This document shows, in pieces, positions 41,922 through 50,420 of a DNA stretch of 51,836 bases (positions within the stretch are counted from its first letter, which is position 1; the number at the start of each line of letters is the position of its first letter). The notes below the pieces were generated by a model that was given only the letters and a program-made list of their open reading frames with translations, made no database searches and had not been told where the DNA came from. The stretch comes from Streptomyces sp. (GTDB lineage Bacteria; Actinomycetota; Actinomycetes; Streptomycetales; Streptomycetaceae): positions 1-51,836 of the forward strand of contig NZ_JAPSKQ010000027.1 in NCBI RefSeq assembly GCF_031181555.1, given 5' to 3'. The translations under genes were made by a program, and so were the position numbers.

Positions 41922-42657
41922 CGGCCGCCTCCTTCCCCTCGTCGTCCCCGGTGATTCCTGTGCCGACGGCCACCGCGTCCCGGGGGGCCCCGCTGCACAC
42001 CGCCACCACCGTCGTGCCGGTGTCGGCGATCGACCTCAGCCGGGCCCAGACCTCGTCCCGTTCGGCGGACGAGAGCTTCAGGTCGGCGTCGTCCACCCCG
42101 AGCAGCCGGGGGCGCCCGAGCAGGGCCAGCGCGAGCGACAGCCACAGCGCCTCCACCCGCTCCAGATCCCGTACGGCGGTCCGCGCGCCCTTGGGCAGCG
42201 CCGCGAGGTCCAGTCCGGCGGCGGCCAGCGCGGTGTCGACGTGCCGCTCCCGCTCGCTCGCGCGCTCCCTGCGCGGACGCAGCAGCCCGCGCAGGGAGCC
42301 GCCGAAGCGGTGCTGCAGCAGCGCCCGTTCGCGCAGGTGCTCGCCGACGGTCAGGGCCGGGTCGAGATCGGTCACGCCGGTGACGTGCGCGAGCGCGCTG
42401 ATCCGGCGCACGGCGGCCATGCGCCTGGGCAGTTCGAGCCCGCCCACGGAGGCCAGGCCCTCCGTGGGCCTCATCCGCCCGGTGAGCGCGAGCAGCAGGC
42501 AGGTGCGGCCCGACCCGGACGGCCCCTCGACGGCGATCAGCGAGCCGGGCTCCGCGTCGATGTCGACCCCGCGGAACGCCCAGCCCCGCGGCCCTTCGAG
42601 CCCGAAGCCGCGGGCCGAGACGGCGAGTCCGGGCGGATCGTGCGCCACGCCCCCCAT
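41893..42657 (-). CDS. ABC-transporter ATPase-like protein with degenerate motifs
   Basis: A 254-residue nucleotide-binding domain. Walker A is intact (GPSGSGRT, though Arg stands where Lys is usual), but the LSGGQ signature region reads DLERVEALWLSLA, Walker B ends LLGVDDAD with Asp in place of the catalytic Glu, and the H-loop position is VVAVCSG. Catalysis is therefore doubtful. ATG 42657 has GGGGGA upstream. It is the first gene of the operon with YhgE and TetR, so it probably supports the YhgE exporter as regulator or weak ATPase. Confidence 0.82.
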   Translation of the reverse strand: MGGVAHDPPGLAVSARGFGLEGPRGWAFRGVDIDAEPGSLIAVEGPSGSGRTCLLLALTGRMRPTEGLASVGGLELPRRMAAVRRISALAHVTGVTDLDPALTVGEHLRERALLQHRFGGSLRGLLRPRRERASERERHVDTALAAAGLDLAALPKGARTAVRDLERVEALWLSLALALLGRPRLLGVDDADLKLSSAERDEVWARLRSIADTGTTVVAVCSGAPRDAVAVGTGITGDDEGKEAADALAGTGRA

Positions 42658-42700
42658 GCGTCCCCCAATTTCCTTCCCGAGCCCCTGCGGGACTTTTTGA

Positions 42701-42714
42701 ACTGACTGGTCAGT
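42701..42714. promoter_or_regulatory. TetR operator palindrome
   Basis: ACTGAC-TG-GTCAGT, a 14-bp inverted repeat in an AT-rich patch 44 bp before the ABC-like gene. The motif resembles operators of TetR proteins that control efflux genes. Confidence 0.65.
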
Positions 42715-42848
42715 GCAAAAACTAGCCCGAACGCTCGCTCGAGGCAAAGCCCCAGGTCAGAACGGATTGTCAGTGCCATACCGCACGATGAGCACATACG
42801 GCACCTCGTAACCGTGCGTGCCGTCACGAAGACGACAGGAGGTTCGTC

Positions 42849-43436
42849 ATGGCCAACTCGTCCGCAGCCGCCGCCCGTCGGCGCCGCGCAACCGGCCCTG
42901 CCCCCTCACTGAACGGCCCGGCGAGCGACGTCCACCCCGTGCTGCGCCGCGCCGCGGCCCCGCCCGCCGCCCTCGACCTGCTCGCCCAGGCCCGTGCCGG
43001 ACTCGACGAGGCCACCGTCCTCGACACACCCAACGAGCGCTACGCGACGGCCCACCTCGCCGCCCTGCGCACCGCCGCCGCCGTGCTCGCCGCGCGCGGC
43101 CGGCCCGAGACCTCGCCCCGGGCCCGGGCCAGGATCAGGAGCGCCTGGGAAGTGCTCCCCGAGATCGCGCCCGAGCTCACCGAGTGGAGCGCGCTGTTCG
43201 CCTCCGGGGCCCCTCGCCGCGCCCGGGCCGAGGCGGGCATCCGGGGCGCGGCGAGCGGACGGGACGCCGACGACCTGATACGGGACGTGTCCATGTTCCT
43301 GCGCCTGGTGGAGCGCATGCTCGTCCTCCAGCCGGTTCTCCCGCAGCCGCGCGGGGACGCGGACCGGCCGGAGGGCCGCGACCCGGACGGGGGCGCGGAC
43401 GCCGGCCCGGTCCGGGACATCCCGGACGCGGGCTGA
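42849..43436 (+). CDS. SAV_6107-family HEPN domain protein
   Basis: A 195-residue helical protein. After a basic N-terminus, residues about 40-165 match, from memory, the actinobacterial HEPN_SAV_6107 family, with NERYATAHLAALRTAAAVLA, WEVLPEIAPELTEWSALF and ADDLIRDVSMFLRLVE. RYATAH contains an R-x4-H pattern like that of HEPN ribonucleases, though its position is early and its activity unproven. The tail is disordered and Asp/Pro/Gly-rich. AGGAGG precedes ATG 42849. It is divergent from the exporter operon. No antitoxin-like partner is adjacent. Confidence 0.82.
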   Translation: MANSSAAAARRRRATGPAPSLNGPASDVHPVLRRAAAPPAALDLLAQARAGLDEATVLDTPNERYATAHLAALRTAAAVLAARGRPETSPRARARIRSAWEVLPEIAPELTEWSALFASGAPRRARAEAGIRGAASGRDADDLIRDVSMFLRLVERMLVLQPVLPQPRGDADRPEGRDPDGGADAGPVRDIPDAG

Positions 43437-43525
43437 CCGCCCGGCCGCGGCGGAGCCCCCGCGACGGCGCGGGCAGGTGACCGGGCACCGCACCGCAGGC
43501 AATAGGGTGGAGGGAGCCTGAACCC

Positions 43526-43555
43526 TTCCCCGGCCCGGAGTTCCGGGCCGGGGAG
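43526..43555 (+). promoter_or_regulatory. Strong hairpin in the probable leader of the methyltransferase gene
   Basis: CCCCGGCCCGGA (43528-43539) and TCCGGGCCGGGG (43542-43553) form 12 perfect pairs with a 2-bp centre, extended by T-A and a wobble pair. A TAGGGT hexamer lies at 43503-43508, so the hairpin would be in the leader if that is the -10. Otherwise it is the terminator of the HEPN gene. Confidence 0.5.
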
Positions 43556-43611
43556 GGAGCCCGATCGCTCCGCCGAGAATGAGGCGGTGCCGCGCCGAGG
43601 AGTCAACTGCC

Positions 43612-44448
43612 GTGTCGGACCCGATGCGCCCGCCCGTCTCCCACCACCACCCGCACACGACGTCGCTGCGCTCCGACCCCTCCCGCCCCCGCGCCGCTCT
43701 CCGTACCGCCGTGGTCTGGGAGGTCCTCCAGGACGCCCTGGAGCGCCGGTCCAAGGCGACGGGACGGCAGGCGCTGGACGTCCTCGACACCGGCGGCGGC
43801 AGCGGCAACTTCGCGGTGCCCCTGGCCCTCCTCGGCCACCGGGTCACCGTCGTCGACCCCAGCCCCAACGCGCTGTTCGCCCTGGAGCGCCGCGCGGCCG
43901 AGGCCGGCGCCGCCGACCGGGTCCGGGGAGTCCAGGGCGATGTGCACGGCCTCTTCGACGTGGCCGAGCGCGGCGGCTACGACGTCGTGCTGTGCCACGG
44001 CGTCCTGGAGTACGTGGACGACCCGGCCGAGGGCGTCCGCAACGCGGTGGCCGCCCTGCGCCCCGAAGGTGTCCTCAGCCTGCTGGCCGCCGGTCTCGGC
44101 GGCGCCGTGCTCGCCCGCGCCCTCGCCGGTCACTTCAAGGAGGCCAGGCAGGCGCTCGACGACCCGAACGGCCGATGGGGCACGGGTGACCCCGTGCCGC
44201 GCCGCTTCACCGCCGACCAGCTCACCGGACTCGTCGAGGGCGCGGGACTCGGGGTCGGCGCCGTGCACGGCGTGCGGGTCTTCGCCGACCTCGTTCCCGG
44301 CGTGCTCGTGGACACCGAGCCCGGAGCCCTGGACGCACTGCTGAAGCTGGAGGCCGCGGCGGCCGAACTCGCCGCCTTCCACTCCGTGGCCACGCAGCTT
44401 CATGTGCTCGGTGAGGCACCGGGGCCCTCTGAGGCGTCCGGGGCCTGA
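43612..44448 (+). CDS. Class I SAM-dependent methyltransferase
   Basis: A 278-residue soluble enzyme. SAM-binding motif I is VLDTGGGSGNFAVPLA near residue 55, the acidic motif II VTVVDPSPNAL follows, and DVVLCHGVLEYVDDP is motif IV. The fold is that of SmtA or UbiE-like methyltransferases. The substrate is unknown. GTG 43612 has GAGGAG 9 bp upstream and is preferred to the ATG at 43579, which lacks one. It is followed by a perfect 26-bp palindrome, probably its terminator. Confidence 0.88.
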   Translation: MSDPMRPPVSHHHPHTTSLRSDPSRPRAALRTAVVWEVLQDALERRSKATGRQALDVLDTGGGSGNFAVPLALLGHRVTVVDPSPNALFALERRAAEAGAADRVRGVQGDVHGLFDVAERGGYDVVLCHGVLEYVDDPAEGVRNAVAALRPEGVLSLLAAGLGGAVLARALAGHFKEARQALDDPNGRWGTGDPVPRRFTADQLTGLVEGAGLGVGAVHGVRVFADLVPGVLVDTEPGALDALLKLEAAAAELAAFHSVATQLHVLGEAPGPSEASGA

Positions 44449-44460
44449 GCGGTCACGGGT

Positions 44461-44486
44461 GACGCGCCGCTGATCAGCGGCGCGTC
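44461..44486 (+). terminator. Perfect 26-bp palindrome after methyltransferase gene
   Basis: GACGCGCCGCTGA followed by its exact reverse complement, without loop, 13 bp after the stop. There is no U-tract. Confidence 0.55.
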
Positions 44487-44637
44487 CGGCGCCCGGGCCG
44501 CACATGGAGTGCGCCACAGGCCCCCCGAATGGCGGCTTGGCGCCGTATGATCGAGGGAGACCGATCGGCATGACGGGTCGGCCGCCGGGGAAAGAGATGC
44601 CTCAGCGGGCCGGGACGTCCATGGCGGGTTCCGGTTG

Positions 44638-44689
44638 GCCAATTGGCGCAGAGGGGCGGGTTTCACGGGGGCGATTCCCTGCCTATCCT
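44638..44689 (+). promoter_or_regulatory. DUF3040 gene promoter with upstream palindrome
   Basis: TTTCAC (44661-44666), 17-bp spacer and TATCCT (44684-44689) form a promoter about 50 bp before the start codon. A second -10-like TATGAT is at 44546-44551. GCCAATTGGC (44638-44647) is a 10-bp palindrome 13 bp before the -35. Confidence 0.5.
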
Positions 44690-44738
44690 GAAGAGACCCC
44701 CCGGGTCGCCCCGGCGACTGCACGATGAGGAGGACTCC

Positions 44739-45143
44739 GTGCCGCTCTCGGAGCACGAGCAGCGCATGCTCGAGCAAATGGAGCGAGCGCTGTACGCCGA
44801 AGATCCCAAGTTCGCGTCGGCGCTTGAGGGAAGCGGGCTGCGTACGTACACCCGGCGGCGGGTCTACCAGGCGGTCGCGGGCTTCCTCGTGGGTATTGCG
44901 CTCCTCATGGCCGGTATGGTCGCCCAGCAGGTCTGGCTCAGCGTCGTGGGATTCCTCGTGATGCTGGGATGCGCGGTCCTCGCGGTGACCGGCTGGCGCA
45001 AGGCGCCCAAACCGGGCGAGCAGGCCGTCGCCGGTGCCCCAGGTGCCCCCCGGGCCGGCCGTCAGGGCAGACAGCGGCGCTCCATGATGGACCGCATAGA
45101 GGAGCGCTGGCAGCGCCGCCGCGACGAACAGGGCGGCCACTAG
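44739..45143 (+). CDS. DUF3040 small membrane protein
   Basis: A 134-residue protein. It begins PLSEHEQRMLEQMERALYAE followed by DPKFA, the DUF3040 hallmark, then two membrane helices (about 43-63 and 67-85) and a basic Arg/Gln-rich tail. GAGGAGG stands 5 bp before GTG 44739. M. tuberculosis Rv2169c, also near rsmH, is the counterpart. Function unknown. Position beside the division and wall cluster across actinobacteria suggests an envelope role. Confidence 0.9.
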   Translation: MPLSEHEQRMLEQMERALYAEDPKFASALEGSGLRTYTRRRVYQAVAGFLVGIALLMAGMVAQQVWLSVVGFLVMLGCAVLAVTGWRKAPKPGEQAVAGAPGAPRAGRQGRQRRSMMDRIEERWQRRRDEQGGH

Positions 45144-45187
45144 CAGCTCTCCGCGCCGCTCCGCAGGAGACAGCTGAAGACATGGCT

Positions 45188-45219
45188 CAGGGGGTGACCA
45201 CCGGCGTGGTCACCCCCTG
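45188..45219. terminator. Strong bidirectional terminator
   Basis: Perfect 14-bp arms CAGGGGGTGACCAC and GTGGTCACCCCCTG with a 4-nt loop, between convergent genes. Confidence 0.8.
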
Positions 45220-45271
45220 GCGCATGTCCTGACGAGGACGTGGGCGCGGAGGCGATCACAACGCGGACGCG

Positions 45272-45307
45272 ACAGGGGCGGGCCGGCCGAAGCCGTCCCG
45301 CCCCTGT
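45272..45307. terminator. Second hairpin between convergent genes
   Basis: ACAGGGGCGGG (45272-45282) and CCCGCCCCTGT (45297-45307) with a 14-bp loop, followed on the plus strand by TCTCCTTCTCC. It lies 53 bp beyond the transglutaminase stop. Confidence 0.6.
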
Positions 45308-45359
45308 TCTCCTTCTCCTGCCGTGTCTCCTGTCGTGTCCCCTTGCCCGCCGGCCGGGC

Positions 45360-47765
45360 TCAGCCCTGCTGCCGCGACGGCCTGCGCCACGTCGGCTTCC
45401 GCCACGCCGGCCGCATCGCGAGGACCCGCTCCCGGACGCCGGACCACCGGGCCGACACCGCCCACACCACTCGCACGGCGGAGCGCGGGGCGAACAGCGC
45501 GCGCAGGCGCGTGCCCCGGCCGGACGCGGACCGCAGAGCGGCGATCACCCGGTGCACGTCGTCCGTCAGACCGGCCGTCGGCCGCGGTCGCGGCGCGTAC
45601 AGGACCTGCTCGACCGCGTCGGCCACCCGGTGCACCGAGGCCGCCGCGGCCTGGTCGAGCTGCCCGAGCCGCACGATCCGGGCGGCCGCCTTGCGCGGGG
45701 TCAGCGACTCGTCCGGCGAGATGCCGTGGTCCCACGCCGTGTCGCTCAGCTCGTCCCAGACGGCCAGGACGTACGGCGCCGCGTCCGCCTCCGAGCGGCC
45801 GTGCGCACCCAGGCGCACCGCCCGGGTCCTCATCCGCCACAGCATCGGCGCCAGCGGCAGCACCAGGACGACGAGCCCGGCCAGCACCCACCCCAGCAGC
45901 GCGGTCCACTTCGGCCCGTCGTCCCCCGTGGGCAGCGCCACCTGCGGCGACTCGCTCTCGCACGCCCCCAGCCTCCTGCGCTCCGCCGAGCAGCTCTCGC
46001 TCTCCGAGGGAGCGGCGGACGGTTCCGGGGACGTGGCCCGGGACGGCAGGGCCGGGTCGGGCAGCGTGCTGTCCGCGGCCTCCGGCACGGTGTAGGACGG
46101 CACCGAACCGCGGGTCGGGGTCGGCTCGAAGCGGGTCCAGCCCACACCCTCGAAGTACAGTTCCGGCCAGGCGTGCGCGTCCCGCAGCCCGACCGCGATC
46201 GTGCCGTCCGCCTGCGGGGTGCCGGGCGCGAAGCCCACCGCGACCCGTGCCGGTATGCCCAGGGAGCGGGCCATCGACGCCATCGCGAAGGAGAAGTGCA
46301 CGCAGAAGCCCTGCTTGTCCCGCAGGAAACGGGCGATCGCCTGCGAACCGCTGCCGACGTCCACCTCGGTGTCGTACTCGAAGCCGCCGTTCAGCGTGAA
46401 GTACTCCTGGAGCCTGACCGCCTGGTCGTAGGCGTTGTCCGCACCCGCGGTGACCTCACGAGCGGTCCGGGACACCACGGCCGGCAGCGACTCGGGCAGC
46501 TCGGTGTACTCGCGCTCCAGGGCGGGCACCGGCTCCGGGGCGTCGGCCAGCTGTTCCGGCGTGGGCTGCACGTCGAGGCTGCGCACCTCGTACGTCAGAC
46601 CGCGCGTGTTCTGGCCGTGGTCGCCGACCAGCGTCATGCCGACCGGTTCGTAGCGCCAGTCGCCCCTGACGCTCACCCCGCTCGGCGGGTACGGCATCGG
46701 CAGCCAGTCCTGGCCGTACCAGTCGGCGGTCGAGATCGTCGTGCCGATCTCCGTGCGCCCGACGTCGGGGCCGAGCCCCACCGGAGTCGGGAACCCGCCG
46801 TCGGGCACGGTGGTGATGGAGCGCTTGGACGGCTTCCACGTGGTGCCGTCGAAGTCGTCCAGGGACACGATCCGCAGATACAGGTCCGAGACGTCCGCCA
46901 TCTCGGAGCGGACCGACATGACCTGGCGGTCCTCCTCCACGTTCAGCGAGTCACGCAGCGACACCAGCGGGTTCACCGCCGAGATGGTGCCGCCCCCGCC
47001 GGTGCCCGAGCCGACGCCCGTGCCGGTGGCGTCCAGCAGCCCGCCGTTCATCGCGGGCAGGCCGAGCGGCACCACCAGGGCGATGCCCAGCGCGACCGCA
47101 CCGATCCGCCGGCCGGTGCGCACCGGTGCGACGGGCCCGGCCGGCTCCCCGCCCGGGCCGCGCGCCGCCCCGGCGAAGACCCGCCCCCACTGGGAGAGCC
47201 GGTCACGCCCCTCGGTGAGCAGCAGCATCAGATAACCGGCCGCCGCCAGCAGGAACCACAGCCAGTCGATGCCGCCGTCGGACAGTCCCGCGGCCACGGA
47301 GTACAGGGCGAGCAGCGGAAGACCGGCCGGGGCCGCGCTGCGGAAGGTCACCGCGAGGGTGTCCACCAGCAGCCCGATCACCAGGACACCGCCGATCAGC
47401 ATCAGCCGGATGCCGTCGGACAGCGGCGCCGGGATCGCGTACCGGCTGACGTCGTTCCCGCCCTGCTCCAGCAGTTCGGCGAAGAACCGGAAGGCGTCCG
47501 GGCCGGGTATCAGCCCGGCGAAGGCGTGCTCACGCGCGAACACCAGAGTCAGCAGCACCAGGGTGACGAGCGCCTGCGCCGCCACCGTCAGCGCACGCCC
47601 CAGCGGCACCCGGCGGGCCGCCGCGCCCACGCCCGACTGCACCGCCAGCAGGAGCGCCGCCTGGAGGATCCACGTGGGCGGATCGACCAGCGGCAGCAGT
47701 GCGCACGCCGCCATCAGCGTGGCCGCCCATGCGGCCAGCGCCAGCCTTGCCCGCCCGCTGATCAC
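45360..47765 (-). CDS. TgpA-like membrane transglutaminase-fold protein (DUF3488)
   Basis: An 801-residue protein. The N-terminal about 220 residues hold six or so membrane helices (DUF3488). An external transglutaminase-like domain follows, with catalytic Cys in KQGFCVHFSFAMA, His in RDAHAWPEL and the Asp/Glu region VGWTRFEPTP. One further helix (about 600-620) and a cytoplasmic helical DUF4129-like end follow. The family's reaction is undetermined. GTG 47765 overlaps the DUF58 stop (GTGA), with GGGAGGGA upstream. It forms the usual trio with DUF58 and MoxR genes. Confidence 0.92.
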   Translation of the reverse strand: MISGRARLALAAWAATLMAACALLPLVDPPTWILQAALLLAVQSGVGAAARRVPLGRALTVAAQALVTLVLLTLVFAREHAFAGLIPGPDAFRFFAELLEQGGNDVSRYAIPAPLSDGIRLMLIGGVLVIGLLVDTLAVTFRSAAPAGLPLLALYSVAAGLSDGGIDWLWFLLAAAGYLMLLLTEGRDRLSQWGRVFAGAARGPGGEPAGPVAPVRTGRRIGAVALGIALVVPLGLPAMNGGLLDATGTGVGSGTGGGGTISAVNPLVSLRDSLNVEEDRQVMSVRSEMADVSDLYLRIVSLDDFDGTTWKPSKRSITTVPDGGFPTPVGLGPDVGRTEIGTTISTADWYGQDWLPMPYPPSGVSVRGDWRYEPVGMTLVGDHGQNTRGLTYEVRSLDVQPTPEQLADAPEPVPALEREYTELPESLPAVVSRTAREVTAGADNAYDQAVRLQEYFTLNGGFEYDTEVDVGSGSQAIARFLRDKQGFCVHFSFAMASMARSLGIPARVAVGFAPGTPQADGTIAVGLRDAHAWPELYFEGVGWTRFEPTPTRGSVPSYTVPEAADSTLPDPALPSRATSPEPSAAPSESESCSAERRRLGACESESPQVALPTGDDGPKWTALLGWVLAGLVVLVLPLAPMLWRMRTRAVRLGAHGRSEADAAPYVLAVWDELSDTAWDHGISPDESLTPRKAAARIVRLGQLDQAAAASVHRVADAVEQVLYAPRPRPTAGLTDDVHRVIAALRSASGRGTRLRALFAPRSAVRVVWAVSARWSGVRERVLAMRPAWRKPTWRRPSRQQG

Positions 47766-49126
47766 GGTCCCTCCCCACCGCTCGCCGCGGCCAGGCCCGA
47801 GCGCTCCCGGTCCGCCTGCCGCCACAGCTCGTCCAGCGAGGCGCCCCGCGGCACCGCCAGGGCCGTCCAGCCCGCCTCGCGCAGCATCCGCAGCCGCTCC
47901 CCGCCCCTGTCCAACGGACCGGGCACGCCGGCCGGTTCCCGCAGCCAGGTTCCGCTGTCCAGCAGGAAGGCGAGGGCGCCCCCGCTGCGCTGCCGCATCC
48001 GGGCGAGGACCGCGGCCTGCTCCTCGTCGAGGTCGCCGAGGAAGGCCACCAGCAGCCCTTCGTTCCCGCCGCGCAGCACGTCGTAGGCGCGGGACAGGCC
48101 CGCCTCGTCGGAGTGGTCCACCACGGCGAGGGTGTCCATCATCAGCCCGGCCGCGTCCGCCGACTCCTGGTTCATCCCCGCGAACCCGTCGGGCCCCTCA
48201 CCGGGCACCGAGGTGCCGGTGTCGGTCAGCAGCCGCACCGAGAACCCGCGCTCCAGCATGTGCACCAGCACGGAGGCCGCGCCCGACACCGCCCATTCGA
48301 ACGCCGAGTCCGGGCCCGCCCCCTCGTAGGCGACGGCGCGGGTGTCCAGCAGCACCGTGCACCGCGCGCGCTGCGGCTGCTCCTCGCGGCGCACCATCAG
48401 CTCGCCGTAGCGCGCGGTGGAGCGCCAGTGCACGCGGCGCAGGTCGTCGCCGTAGCGGTATCCGCGCGGGATCACGTCGTCCTCGCCGGCCAGCGCCAGC
48501 GAACGCTGCCGCCCGTCGCCGTACCCCTTCGCCTCCCCGCCCAGCCGCACCGGCGGCAGCGGCTCCACGCGCGGTGTCACCGTCAGCGTGTCGTACGTGG
48601 AGAAGGACCGGGTCAGCTCGCACATCCCGAACGGGTCGGACAGGCGCAGCTGCAACGGGCCCAGCGGATAGCGGCCGCGAAGGTCGGAGCGGACCCGGTA
48701 GGACACCTCGCGGCGACCGCCCGCCTCCACCCGGTCCAGCACGAACCGCGGACGCGGACCGAGCACGTACGGCACCCGGTCCTGGAGCATCAGCAGGCCC
48801 GTGGGCAGCCGCGAGACGTTGTCCATCCGCAGATGCACCCGCGCCTCGGAGCCGGCCGGCACCCGCGCGGGGGAGAGGCGACGGCTGCCGGCGACCCGGT
48901 AGCGGGTGCGGTACAGCACGGCCGCGCACACCAGCGGCAGCACCGCCAGCAGCAGCCCGACCCGCAGCAGATCGCTCTGCCCCAGCACGTACGCGCAGAT
49001 CGCGGCGGCCACGCCGGCGGCCAGGAAGGAACGGCCGCGGGTGGTCAGTCCGGCCAGGGCCGTCCTGAGACCGCTCCTGCCGCCCCGGTCGCCCTCCGCG
49101 TGGACGGCACCCGCGTCGGTCATCAC
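47762..49126 (-). CDS. DUF58 protein (MoxR-associated)
   Basis: A 454-residue protein with two N-terminal membrane helices (about 33-70) and a DUF58 signature IPRGYRYGDDLRRVHWRSTA near residue 225. The C-terminal part resembles a von Willebrand A fold, where MoxR partners often bind. It sits between MoxR and the transglutaminase gene, overlapping both by 4 bp, so the three proteins are made together and likely form a complex. Cellular role unknown. Confidence 0.92.
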   Translation of the reverse strand: MMTDAGAVHAEGDRGGRSGLRTALAGLTTRGRSFLAAGVAAAICAYVLGQSDLLRVGLLLAVLPLVCAAVLYRTRYRVAGSRRLSPARVPAGSEARVHLRMDNVSRLPTGLLMLQDRVPYVLGPRPRFVLDRVEAGGRREVSYRVRSDLRGRYPLGPLQLRLSDPFGMCELTRSFSTYDTLTVTPRVEPLPPVRLGGEAKGYGDGRQRSLALAGEDDVIPRGYRYGDDLRRVHWRSTARYGELMVRREEQPQRARCTVLLDTRAVAYEGAGPDSAFEWAVSGAASVLVHMLERGFSVRLLTDTGTSVPGEGPDGFAGMNQESADAAGLMMDTLAVVDHSDEAGLSRAYDVLRGGNEGLLVAFLGDLDEEQAAVLARMRQRSGGALAFLLDSGTWLREPAGVPGPLDRGGERLRMLREAGWTALAVPRGASLDELWRQADRERSGLAAASGGEGP

Positions 49127-50160
49127 AGCCTCCGGGGCGGCTGCTGGCCGTAGCCCGGGCCGCCGCGGCCCAGGCCGAAGCCGCTCTGCTGCGGGGCCGC
49201 CGCGGGCACCGGGGTGCGCTGCAGGATCTCCTGGACCACCTGCTCCGCGGTACGGCGGTTGAGCTGGGCCTGCGCGGTGGGCAGCAGCCGGTGGGCGAGC
49301 ACGGCCACGGCGAGCGACTGCACGTCGTCCGGCAGCGCGTACTCCCGGCCGCTCAGGGCCGCGGACGCCTTCGCCGCGCGCAGCAGATGCAGCGTCGCGC
49401 GCGGGGAGGCACCGAGTCTGAGGTCGGGGTGCGTGCGGGTGGCGGCGACCAGCTCCACCGCGTACCGGCGCACCGGCTCCGCCACGTGGACGCCGCGCAC
49501 CGCCTCGATGAGCTTCACGATCTCGTGCGCGTGCGCCACCGGCTGGAGGTCCTCCAGCGGGGAGACACCGCCGTGCACGTCCAGCATCTGCAGCTCGGCC
49601 TCCGGGCTCGGATAGCCGACCGAGACGCGGGCCATGAAACGGTCGCGCTGGGCCTCCGGCAGCGGGTAGGTGCCCTCCATCTCGACCGGGTTCTGCGTCG
49701 CCACCACCATGAAGGGGCTGGGCAGCTCGTAGGTCTTGCCGTCGATGGTGACCTGGCGCTCCTCCATCGACTCCAGGAGCGCGGACTGCGTCTTCGGCGA
49801 CGCGCGGTTGATCTCGTCGCCGATCACCACCTGCGCGAAGATGGCGCCCGGCTTGAACTCGAAGTCGCGGCGCTGCTGGTCCCAGATGGACACACCGGTG
49901 ATGTCCGAGGGCAGCAGGTCCGGCGTGAACTGGATCCGCCGCACCGAGCAGTCGATGGACCGCGCCAGTGTCTTGGCCAGCATCGTCTTGCCGACTCCCG
50001 GGACATCCTCGATGAGCAGATGCCCCTCGGCGAGCAGCACGGTCAGCGAGAGCCGTACGACCTCGGGCTTGCCCTCGATCACGCCTTCCACCGAACCCCG
50101 CACGCGCTCGACCACGGCGGTCAGATCAGTGAGGCTCGCTCGATCGTCATAGGTCGTCAC
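49123..50160 (-). CDS. MoxR-family AAA+ ATPase
   Basis: A 345-residue cytoplasmic ATPase. Walker A is DVPGVGKTMLA near residue 50, Walker B VIGDEINRA near 115, followed by sensor 1 VVATQNPVEMEGTYPLPEAQ and the arginine-containing DRFMARV. The last 30 residues are Gly/Pro/Gln-rich. MoxR ATPases act as chaperones that mature DUF58 or vWA partners. GTG 50160 has GAGGAGGG upstream. The stop overlaps the next gene by 4 bp. It heads the operon. Confidence 0.94.
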   Translation of the reverse strand: MTTYDDRASLTDLTAVVERVRGSVEGVIEGKPEVVRLSLTVLLAEGHLLIEDVPGVGKTMLAKTLARSIDCSVRRIQFTPDLLPSDITGVSIWDQQRRDFEFKPGAIFAQVVIGDEINRASPKTQSALLESMEERQVTIDGKTYELPSPFMVVATQNPVEMEGTYPLPEAQRDRFMARVSVGYPSPEAELQMLDVHGGVSPLEDLQPVAHAHEIVKLIEAVRGVHVAEPVRRYAVELVAATRTHPDLRLGASPRATLHLLRAAKASAALSGREYALPDDVQSLAVAVLAHRLLPTAQAQLNRRTAEQVVQEILQRTPVPAAAPQQSGFGLGRGGPGYGQQPPRRL

Positions 50161-50336
50161 CCGGCCCTCCTCGGCCTTTCCCCACGCCCCGGAAAGGAGC
50201 GGGGGCCCCAAATGTTCCGGACCGACGCCTTGCTGTGCGGCCCGGCCCACCCCGAATCACGGACACCACGCGGGAAAAGTTCCGCGTGACACCACTCCCG
50301 CATTCTTGCCGCCGTTACCGATTCGTGTCACTCGCC

Positions 50337-50345
50337 TGTGGACAA
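50337..50345 (-). other. Consensus DnaA box
   Basis: TTGTCCACA on the minus strand, in the 260-bp gap between the MoxR start and the carbonic anhydrase stop. The gap otherwise carries the MoxR promoter region. Confidence 0.4.
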
Positions 50346-50420
50346 CTGGCGGTGACATGCCGGTTCCTGCGGCCTCCGCGGAACCCGGAGTCCGGGCGAT
50401 CATCGGGGTGGGCGGCCGGA

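Noticed and set aside
44504..44728. Small frame of 74 codons before DUF3040
   Set aside because: No Shine-Dalgarno sequence, no recognisable domain, and it runs through the DUF3040 promoter.
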